Assembly (NCBI GenBank): GCA_018668195.1
Contig: JABITU010000239.1
Coordinates: 1-13,215 of the forward strand
Reading direction: 5' to 3'
DNA: 13,215 nt
From: Tateyamaria sp.
GTDB taxonomy: Bacteria > Pseudomonadota > Alphaproteobacteria > Rhodobacterales > Rhodobacteraceae
Each line of letters starts with the position of its first letter. Position 1 is the stretch's first letter. Shown here piece after piece: positions 7,573-13,215 of the stretch. The notes below the pieces were generated by a model that did not search any database, had not been told where the DNA came from, and saw only the letters and a program-made list of their open reading frames with translations. Made by a program: the position numbers and the translations under genes.

Positions 7573-8460
7573 ATGAGCAAACCAACATTGGGATTTATCG
7601 GCCTGGGCCTGATGGGCGGCGCAATGGTGGCGCGGTTGCAGGATAAGGGCTATGCGCTTTCCGTCATTGCCAATCTAACGCGTACTTACGTGGATCAGGC
7701 GGTGGACCGGGGTGCGACCGAGGTGACAACGGCCAAGGCCCTCGCAGAGGCTTCGGACATCATCATGTTGTGCATGGATACCTCAGCTAATGTCGAGGCG
7801 CGGATGTATGGCGTTGATGGTGTGATCGCTGGGCTCAGGCCCGGCGCGGTCGTCATCGATTTCGGCACATCGCTGCCGGGTTCCTCCCGCGCTTTGGGCG
7901 AGGGGGTTTTAGCTGCGGGCGGCCATTACCTAGACGCGCCGCTGGGCCGCACACCTGCACATGCTGTCGACGGGCTGTTGAATATCATGTGTTCGGGCGA
8001 CGCGGGTGCCTTTGCCACCGTCCGGCCCATACTGGATGATCTGGGCGAGAACGTATTTCACCTTGGCGCGCTTGGGTCGGGCCACACGATTAAGCTGATC
8101 AACAACTTTTTTGGAATGACCGTGGCCAATGCCATGGCCGAAGCGTTTGCGATGGCGGATGTGGCCGGGGTGCGCCGACAGGATCTTTATGACGTTATGG
8201 CCGCAGGGCCGCTGAAATCCGGCATGATGGACTTTGTCAAAGGCTATGGGATTGACGGCGACCCGAACCAGCTGGCCTTTGCCATCAAGAACGCCGCCAA
8301 GGATGTTGGGTATTACACGCAGATGGCGACGGACGCTGGCGCGGATTCGATCATGGCAAAATCTGCTTTGGCCGCTTTGACCGAAGCGCGCGATTCCGGG
8401 CGCGGCGACGACATGGTTTCTCAAATGGTTGATTTCTACGTCGACAAGTTCAAAGGCTAG
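7573..8460 (+). CDS. NAD(P)-dependent 3-hydroxyisobutyrate-dehydrogenase-family (beta-hydroxyacid) reductase
   Basis: Protein of 295 residues. The N-terminal Rossmann motif GFIGLGLMGGAM is at 7-18. The catalytic lysine is K174 in GHTIKLINNFF, with N178 beside it, and the second conserved lysine is K243 in NAAKDVGYY. In the substrate loop most relatives have DAPVSGG; here it is DAPLGRTPAHAVDG (121-134), with GRT at 125-127. From memory this GRT form also occurs in sulfolactaldehyde reductase YihU and some related reductases, so the substrate may differ from 3-hydroxyisobutyrate or tartronate semialdehyde. ATG 7573 has AAGAAGG (7560-7566) at good spacing. The gene lies between the oxygenase and the DMT transporter. 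It probably reduces an aldehyde, or oxidises the matching alcohol, made in the same pathway; substrate and cofactor preference are not settled. Confidence 0.93.
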   Translation: MSKPTLGFIGLGLMGGAMVARLQDKGYALSVIANLTRTYVDQAVDRGATEVTTAKALAEASDIIMLCMDTSANVEARMYGVDGVIAGLRPGAVVIDFGTSLPGSSRALGEGVLAAGGHYLDAPLGRTPAHAVDGLLNIMCSGDAGAFATVRPILDDLGENVFHLGALGSGHTIKLINNFFGMTVANAMAEAFAMADVAGVRRQDLYDVMAAGPLKSGMMDFVKGYGIDGDPNQLAFAIKNAAKDVGYYTQMATDAGADSIMAKSALAALTEARDSGRGDDMVSQMVDFYVDKFKG

Positions 8461-8464
8461 GGTC

Positions 8465-9358
8465 GTGGCCATTGTCGCTCAGGCCACACAGGATCGCGCC
8501 GCTCTTGGGATCGTGATGACGCTGGGTGCCTATGCTTTCTTTACACTGATTGACACATCAGTGAAGTGGCTGGTGCTGGCTGGATTCCCCGCGTTTCAGC
8601 TGGCTTTTATGCGCTATTTGCCGCATTTTGTCATCTCTACGGTTCTGCTGCTACGCAAGGGTGATGGCTGGAATAGCTTTCAATCTGCACATATGGGACT
8701 GGTGCTTTTGCGGGGTTTTTTGCTTGCCTCGGCGACTTTGTTCAACTTTATCACGCTAAACTATTTGTCCCTGACGGTGACTGGGTCGATCATGTTCTCA
8801 GCACCTATTATCGTTTGCGCGCTGTCCTGGCCGCTTTTGGGGGAACGTGTAGGGCCGTGGCGCTGGTTTGCCATTATTCTTGGCTTTATTGGGGTGCTGG
8901 TGGTGATCCGCCCTTTTGACGCAGCTTTTCACTGGATCGCGCTGCTGAATGTTTACAACGCCTTTTCGCTGGCACTTTATTCGATCATCACGCGCAAGAT
9001 TTCTGGGGTCGTGGCGGCCGAGACGATGCAATTCTACATGGGTGCATTTGGGGCGATCACACTCTTTCCGTTTGCGTTTTGGGTGTGGATGCCGCCTGCT
9101 TCAATGCTGGATTGGGTGCTGATGGTGTCACTGGGGGTCTGGGGTTGGGCAGGGCACGAGATTTTTTCGCGCGCGCATGGTTTTGCTCCGGCGAATACAT
9201 TGATGCCTTACACATATAGTTTCCTGCTCTATCTCGCTTTGGCGAGCTATCTGGTCTTTAACGATGTTCCAGATCAATGGACCCTGCTGGGCGCGGGGAT
9301 TATTGTTGTCTCTGGCCTGATAATCTGGCGACGCACCGCCACCAAGGAGGCAGAATGA
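8465..9358 (+). CDS. EamA/DMT-superfamily membrane transporter
   Basis: Protein of 297 residues if started at GTG 8465, which has AAAGG (8452-8456) 8 nt upstream and lies 4 nt after the preceding stop. An upstream TTG at 8429 would overlap the reductase, and a shorter form from ATG 8516 is also possible. The protein is hydrophobic throughout, with about ten membrane segments in two EamA repeats: the first ends near LLGERVGPWRWFAIILGFIG and VVIRPF, and the second ends near the C-terminus in IIVVSGLIIWRR. Such proteins are exporters or exchangers of small metabolites or sugars. It ends in an ATGA overlap with kdgK, so the two are translated together. With a TRAP importer already in the operon, it may export a side product or take up a second substrate; the direction is unknown. 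Confidence 0.92.
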   Translation: MAIVAQATQDRAALGIVMTLGAYAFFTLIDTSVKWLVLAGFPAFQLAFMRYLPHFVISTVLLLRKGDGWNSFQSAHMGLVLLRGFLLASATLFNFITLNYLSLTVTGSIMFSAPIIVCALSWPLLGERVGPWRWFAIILGFIGVLVVIRPFDAAFHWIALLNVYNAFSLALYSIITRKISGVVAAETMQFYMGAFGAITLFPFAFWVWMPPASMLDWVLMVSLGVWGWAGHEIFSRAHGFAPANTLMPYTYSFLLYLALASYLVFNDVPDQWTLLGAGIIVVSGLIIWRRTATKEAE

Positions 9359-10233
9359 AAGTTGCAGCTATAGGAGAGGCAATGATCGAGCTGTCCATGG
9401 ATGGCGATCATGCAGCAGTGGGCGTTGCAGGCGATACGCTTAACACCGCCATTTACCTGAAACGCACTGCGCCGGCGATACAGGTCGATTATGTGACTCG
9501 CCTGGGCCAAGAGCCTTTTTCCCGGAAGATCCGAGACTTTATTGCCGCCCAGCGTGTTGTTGTTGATGCGATCGAATATGACGTCAACGGAACGCCCGGT
9601 CTTTATGCCATCACGACAGACGCGGACGGAGAGCGGTCGTTCACCTATTGGCGCGATCAGTCTGCTGCACGGAAGATGTTTCAGACAACGCAGGGGCCGA
9701 ACTTTGGCGCGCTGAAAGGCTATGACGTATTGTACCTGTCGGGGATTTCGCTTGCGATTTTACCGCAAGAAACCTGTGAAACATTGCTGGAATGGCTGGC
9801 GGGGTATCAGTCGCGCGGTGGTCGTGTCGTTTACGACAGCAATCATCGGCCAAAGCTTTGGCCTGACGCCGAGACCGCGCAAAAGCTAAACGCCGAGATG
9901 TGGGCAATCGCTGACATCGCGTTGCCTTCAATTGACGACGAAGCTGTTCTAAGCGGCGAAAGCCCCGACGAGATCGCAGCGCGTTTTCTGAGGTTGGGCA
10001 AGACGGGCGCGCTCAAGCGCGGGCCATCTGGCCCTTTGTGTCTCGCCACGGGGGCTGTTGATGATTACCGGCAAGCCGCGCGCGTTGTTGACACTACGGC
10101 TGCTGGCGACAGTTTCAATGGCGGGTACCTTGGGGCGCTTTTTCAAGGTGCAAATCAAGCGGAGGCTCTGCGGGTCGGACATGACTTGGCCGCGCGTGTG
10201 GTTGGATACAAAGGTGCGATTGTACCCACTTAA
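9355..10233 (+). CDS. kdgK: 2-keto-3-deoxygluconate kinase (PfkB family)
   Basis: Protein of 292 residues. The N-terminus MKVAAIGEAMIEL and the glycine region near 22-30 are PfkB-like. FTYWRDQSAAR at 96-106 is the stretch that in KDG kinases contacts the substrate, and DSNHRPKLW at 161-169 is also typical. The C-terminal PfkB signature DTTAAGDSFNGGYLGALFQG (246-265) carries the catalytic base D252 and the anion hole. It phosphorylates 2-keto-3-deoxygluconate, the UxaA product, to KDPG. ATG 9355 is certain: a perfect AAGGAGG lies at 9344-9350 and the start overlaps the preceding stop as ATGA. It is last in the operon. The KDPG aldolase needed to finish the route is not in the window. No terminator is seen before the convergent gene 2 nt downstream. 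Confidence 0.94.
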   Translation: MKVAAIGEAMIELSMDGDHAAVGVAGDTLNTAIYLKRTAPAIQVDYVTRLGQEPFSRKIRDFIAAQRVVVDAIEYDVNGTPGLYAITTDADGERSFTYWRDQSAARKMFQTTQGPNFGALKGYDVLYLSGISLAILPQETCETLLEWLAGYQSRGGRVVYDSNHRPKLWPDAETAQKLNAEMWAIADIALPSIDDEAVLSGESPDEIAARFLRLGKTGALKRGPSGPLCLATGAVDDYRQAARVVDTTAAGDSFNGGYLGALFQGANQAEALRVGHDLAARVVGYKGAIVPT

Positions 10234-10235
10234 TC

Positions 10236-11423
10236 TTATGCGCCAATAAGTGCGCGCAAGGCTCTTTCGGGATGCTCTGCGTGGCAGGCGGCGGCAAGCT
10301 GGTCGGCCATGGGGTCGTCCAATGGGTTTCCCTGAGCGACCTCAGATCGGACAAAGGCCAGCCAGTTGGCCACAGCACTCTCCAACGCAGGGCTGTCTGC
10401 GCCCGTGCGGTCGCGTAAGGTCGCCAATATGCGGATGGGAATTTTCTGACTGCCATCCATCGCGATCTGGCGCAGTCGGTGATGCAGGTTGGGGTTTTCA
10501 AACCGGGTGATAAGGGCATCGGCATAGGCTCCTGCCTGTGCCTGCATGTTCCGTGGGAGTGTTGAAGCAGCTTCTTGCATCACAGCACGTGCGCCTGCGC
10601 GCAAGGCCGGGTCGCAGATGGCCTGATGCACAAAGCAATGCCCCGCATGCGTACCGGCATAAGCGAGGTAGGAATGCGCCCCGTTCAACATCCGCAGCTT
10701 GCGCATTTCGTGCGGAGCGACGTCCTTGACCCATTGAACACCCGGCCAATTGGGGCGCGAGGCGGCAAAGCTGTCCTCGATCACCCATTCGGTAAATTCT
10801 TCGGTTGGGACGGCCATCGCGTCACCTGCTTCTGCGCGGATGTCGTCGGTGGTGGCGGGGGTGATGCGATCAACCATGCATGACGGATAGTTGACACGGA
10901 CAGATATATTCAGGCCCGCCGCCTTTGCAAATGCAGCAATGGCAGCACCCAGCTTGCGTCCGTTTTCTGGCAGGTTGTCACAAGACAATACCGTCACCGG
11001 GGTGCTGCGCTGTGCCAAGCCGCGGGCCAATGCACCAACTGGGGTTAATCCGCCACCTGCAAGGTCGGCGACAATGGCTGCACTGCCAAGGTTCAGTGAT
11101 CCATCGGCGTGCAGGTGATAGCCTTTTTCTGTGACTGTGAGTGAGATTACGTCAAACTTGGGATCTGCAATTGTGGTGATCAGATCCTCGGGTGATTCAG
11201 TGGCCACCAGCATGCCGGTGATGCAGGTGATCTGTTCGATCCGGGTGCGCGCAGCATCTTTGATAACCAGCGCATAGGTATAATCCTGCGCCGCCAGCTG
11301 GTCGCGTATACTGGCCGAGCGAAAGCTGACACCCGTGACATGCCAGCCAGGGCAGTGTTGCGTGTACCACGCTTGATGCGCACGAAAGAAATTGCCAACG
11401 CCAAGGTGCAGGATATGCGGCAT
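10236..11423 (-). CDS. uxaB: Mannitol-dehydrogenase-family oxidoreductase, probable tagaturonate (or fructuronate) reductase
   Basis: Protein of 395 residues. The Rossmann fold begins at once with HILHLGVGNFFRAHQAWY (3-20), with no leader. Also present are SLTVTEKGY at 94-102, LSCDNLPENG at 146-155, PSCMVDRITP at 180-189, and the catalytic K-x4-N-x2-H motif as K242, N247 and H250 in KLRMLNGAHSYLAY. It would reduce tagaturonate to altronate with NADH, after UxaC and before UxaA. Since the window has altronate dehydratase and no mannonate dehydratase, tagaturonate is preferred over fructuronate (UxuB). Classical UxaB, UxuB and mannitol 2-dehydrogenases have about 480-490 residues. This one is clearly shorter, lacking the N-terminal leader and ending right after a helix ERALRALIGA, but all catalytic residues are intact. 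It starts 2 nt after the uxaC stop and is tail-to-tail with kdgK. Confidence 0.9.
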   Translation of the reverse strand: MPHILHLGVGNFFRAHQAWYTQHCPGWHVTGVSFRSASIRDQLAAQDYTYALVIKDAARTRIEQITCITGMLVATESPEDLITTIADPKFDVISLTVTEKGYHLHADGSLNLGSAAIVADLAGGGLTPVGALARGLAQRSTPVTVLSCDNLPENGRKLGAAIAAFAKAAGLNISVRVNYPSCMVDRITPATTDDIRAEAGDAMAVPTEEFTEWVIEDSFAASRPNWPGVQWVKDVAPHEMRKLRMLNGAHSYLAYAGTHAGHCFVHQAICDPALRAGARAVMQEAASTLPRNMQAQAGAYADALITRFENPNLHHRLRQIAMDGSQKIPIRILATLRDRTGADSPALESAVANWLAFVRSEVAQGNPLDDPMADQLAAACHAEHPERALRALIGA

Positions 11424-11425
11424 GC

Positions 11426-12781
11426 TCAGCCCAGCCTGTATGTGCTGCGGGCCAGCCCATGGGCCAGATGATTTGCCAACTCAGTCGCCGTTGCAGCAGA
11501 GAAATAACCACGCCTGATCTGTTCAGCTAAGTGAATCGCAACGCACCGCCGCCACATGTCGTGGCGGGCAGGGATGGACAGAAAGGCGCGCGTGTCGTCG
11601 TTGAACCCCGCGAGGTTGTGATACCCTGCGGTCTCGACCACTTGGTCAAAATATCGTGCAATGCCTGCGGGGCTGTCGTGAAACCACCAGGGCGGTCCGA
11701 TCCTCAGACAGGGCCAATGCCCGGCCATTGGGGCCAGTTCGCGCGCATAGGTGTTTTCATCCAGCGTAAACAGTATCAGTGTCAGCCGTGGGTCATTTCC
11801 GACACGGTTCAACAGGGGTTCCAGCCCACGTACCCAATCCACCGCAATCGGAATATCAGCCCCCTTGTCGCGCCCGAACGCATTCAGTACCGAGCGGTTT
11901 GTGTTGCGTCTGCTGCCTGCGTGCAATTGCATAACCAACCCGTCTTCGACAGACATTTGCGCCATTTCAACCAGCATATGCCCGTGGAACGCAGCCGCAT
12001 GGGTCATGTCACCCGCCAGCAATTGTGCATAGATCGTTTCGGGTGCGTCGAGCCAACAGGTCGCAGGTTGTTCGATGGCATGATCGGTGGCCGTCGCACC
12101 CATAGCCTTAAAAGCCTTCCTGCGTGTTTGCAGTGCTGCCAGATAGCCATTGAAACCCCTCGTATCATGATCGGTTATGCGCCCGAGGCGTGCGACTTCA
12201 TGGGCCCATCCCGGCATCATCGGGTCAAGAACGGCATCCGGTCGGAAGGTCGGCACCACGCGGCCAGACCAGTCTGATGATTGAACGGCCTTGTGATCAT
12301 CAAGTGGGTCAAGCGCGCCATCGGTGGTGGCCAAAACTTCGATATTAAAGCGCTCGAACAGGGCGCGGGGGCGATTTGCGGGATCCGTCAGCCAGTCCGC
12401 GATCTGGTCATAAATATCATCTGCGGTATCAGCGCTTAAATCCGCAGAACAACCGATCGTCTTTTCGAGCACATGGGTAATCCAGATATGGCTGGGGGTG
12501 CCGAGGAATAAGTGCCAGTTGCTGGCAAAGAGGCGGAAGATCACTCGTGGATCACGCTCTTGGGGCGCTATGCCAATGCCCAGATCACGCAGTGCGATAC
12601 CCTGCGAATAAAGCATCCGAAAGACATAGTGATCGGGAATGACCAACAGCTCTGCGGGATCAGAAAAAGCGTTATTCTGCGCGAACCACGCGGGGTCGCA
12701 ATGTCCGTGTGGCGACACGATTGGTGCGTCGCGGATTGCTTCGTATATCGTGCCTGCCAGCCCTGAAATTTGCCTGACCAT
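11426..12781 (-). CDS. uxaC: Uronate isomerase
   Basis: Protein of 451 residues, close to the family's usual 460-470. It belongs to the amidohydrolase-like uronate isomerases. The N-terminal metal or substrate motif is SPHGHCDP (H25, H27). Further family blocks are MQLHAGSRRNTN at 284-295, GPPWWFHDSPAG at 362-373 and DDTRAFLSIPARHDMWRR at 395-412, the last matching the family's TDSRSFLS...RHEYFRR region. It isomerises D-galacturonate to D-tagaturonate and D-glucuronate to D-fructuronate, the entry step of the pathway. The start is ATG 12781: the minus-strand SD AGGAGGG (plus-strand 12787-12793) is 5 nt upstream. The frame stays open back to 12916 but that part overlaps the divergent gene and has no family sequence. 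It is first in a two-gene operon with uxaB. Confidence 0.95.
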   Translation of the reverse strand: MVRQISGLAGTIYEAIRDAPIVSPHGHCDPAWFAQNNAFSDPAELLVIPDHYVFRMLYSQGIALRDLGIGIAPQERDPRVIFRLFASNWHLFLGTPSHIWITHVLEKTIGCSADLSADTADDIYDQIADWLTDPANRPRALFERFNIEVLATTDGALDPLDDHKAVQSSDWSGRVVPTFRPDAVLDPMMPGWAHEVARLGRITDHDTRGFNGYLAALQTRRKAFKAMGATATDHAIEQPATCWLDAPETIYAQLLAGDMTHAAAFHGHMLVEMAQMSVEDGLVMQLHAGSRRNTNRSVLNAFGRDKGADIPIAVDWVRGLEPLLNRVGNDPRLTLILFTLDENTYARELAPMAGHWPCLRIGPPWWFHDSPAGIARYFDQVVETAGYHNLAGFNDDTRAFLSIPARHDMWRRCVAIHLAEQIRRGYFSAATATELANHLAHGLARSTYRLG

Positions 12782-12871
12782 GCCTGCCCTCCTGATTTGC
12801 AGCCAGCCTAACACGAATGACCCTTGGCGCACCCCGTAATTCAGGCCAATCTGTGCAGTGGGAGGACATCG
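12782..12871. promoter_or_regulatory. Divergent intergenic region between uxaC and the Gfo/Idh gene
   Basis: This 90-bp gap must hold the promoters of both divergent transcripts. Clear Shine-Dalgarno sequences sit at both edges: AGGAGGG for uxaC (plus-strand 12787-12793) and GGGAGGA for the oxidoreductase (12860-12866). I see no convincing -10/-35 pair and no copy of the palindrome found upstream of dctP, so a second regulator or a weaker site may operate here. Confidence 0.4.
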
Positions 12872-13215
12872 ATGAAAGTCTTGATGATCGGGATGGGCAT
12901 GGTCGCCCAAGCCCATGTGCTGGCACTGCGCGACAATGAGGTTGGCCTGCGCCTATGTGCTGTGCTTGGGCGAGATACCAGCCGGACAGAGCATTTTGCT
13001 CAGAAGGCTGCAAAAGAGCTTGGTTACCCTGTTGCAGGCTGTACCACGTGGAAGGATGCGGTGGCGCATGCGCCTGACATGGCGCTAGTGCTGACCCCTC
13101 CGAATGCGCGGCAGGATTATGCTGCTTTATTGGCAACAGCAGGAATACCGACCCTGATGGAAAAGCCGTTGGAACGCAGCCACGCTGGCGCGCAGGCTGT
13201 GGCTGATCTGTATGC
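12872..13215 (+). CDS. Gfo/Idh/MocA-family oxidoreductase, N-terminal part
   Basis: The frame opens at ATG 12872, 5 nt after GGGAGGA (12860-12866), and runs off the window end, giving about 114 residues. The N-terminal Rossmann segment is MKVLMIGMGMVAQAH, with GMGMVA as the dinucleotide loop. Further on come ALVLTPPNAR and the family signature MEKPLERS near residues 97-104, where the lysine of EKP is the catalytic or substrate-binding lysine. Enzymes of this family oxidise or reduce sugars, inositols and sugar acids with NAD(P). Substrate and C-terminal domain lie outside the window. Its divergent arrangement with uxaC suggests it handles a related sugar or sugar acid, possibly converting it to a form that enters the uronate route. 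Confidence 0.92.
   Translation, partial: MKVLMIGMGMVAQAHVLALRDNEVGLRLCAVLGRDTSRTEHFAQKAAKELGYPVAGCTTWKDAVAHAPDMALVLTPPNARQDYAALLATAGIPTLMEKPLERSHAGAQAVADLY

Noticed and set aside
7930..8472. Minus-strand open frame of 180 codons opposite the reductase gene
   Set aside because: Antisense to a conserved enzyme, histidine-rich shadow composition, no ribosome site or domain seen.
9277..9354. Upstream extension of the kdgK frame
   Set aside because: It overlaps the DMT gene; the perfect AAGGAGG at 9344-9350 and the conserved N-terminus MKVAAIGEAMIEL fix the start at 9355.
11531..12277. Long plus-strand open frame of 248 codons opposite uxaC
   Set aside because: It is antisense to a well-supported gene, and its product is of odd composition with no recognisable domain; a shadow frame.
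12782..12916. Upstream extension of the uxaC frame giving 496 residues
   Set aside because: The added 45 residues overlap the divergent oxidoreductase gene, have no family sequence, and the AGGAGGG site sits exactly before ATG 12781.

Overview
The window looks like an accessory catabolic region of a marine Rhodobacterales-type (roseobacter-like) alphaproteobacterium. This is inferred from moderate GC content, tightly packed operons, a tripartite TRAP transporter with an oversized permease, an FCD-type GntR regulator and the style of the sugar-acid enzymes. I could run no database comparison.

Layout. (1) Positions 1-480 are the 3' end of a denD-like D-erythronate dehydrogenase, the tail of a neighbouring acid-sugar operon. 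(2) 486-1154 (minus) is a GntR/FCD regulator, convergent with denD and divergent from the main operon. The 183-bp divergent gap holds a 27-bp imperfect palindrome, a strong operator candidate. (3) 1338-10233 (plus) is one probable operon: TRAP transporter dctP-dctQ-dctM, altronate dehydratase uxaA, a phytanoyl-CoA-dioxygenase-like 2-oxoglutarate/Fe(II) oxygenase, a 3-hydroxyisobutyrate-dehydrogenase-family reductase, an EamA/DMT transporter and a PfkB-type 2-keto-3-deoxygluconate kinase. From uxaA onward the genes are separated by about 4 nt or less, or overlap. (4) 10236-12781 (minus) is a two-gene operon, uxaC-uxaB, running tail-to-tail into kdgK with a 2-nt gap. (5) 12872 to the window end (plus) is the N-terminal part of a Gfo/Idh/MocA oxidoreductase, divergent from uxaC.

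How the genes fit together. UxaC, the UxaB-like reductase, UxaA and KdgK form the isomerase route galacturonate > tagaturonate > altronate > 2-keto-3-deoxygluconate > KDPG. No mannonate dehydratase and no KDPG aldolase are in the window. The TRAP system would import the sugar acid and the GntR protein would sense it or an intermediate. The standard route does not need the 2OG oxygenase, the reductase (GRT in place of the usual SGG in its substrate loop), the second transporter or the Gfo/Idh enzyme. They suggest that the true substrate is a modified uronate or uronate derivative processed before or beside the core pathway.

The most interesting points are the oxygenase and GRT reductase pair inside a hexuronate operon, a decayed 3' fragment resembling the tail of an FGGY carbohydrate kinase between dctM and uxaA, matched membrane expansions in both TRAP permease subunits, a hairpin placed to set the dctP:dctQM ratio, and the operator palindrome. 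No RNA genes, insertion sequences or CRISPR arrays were seen.
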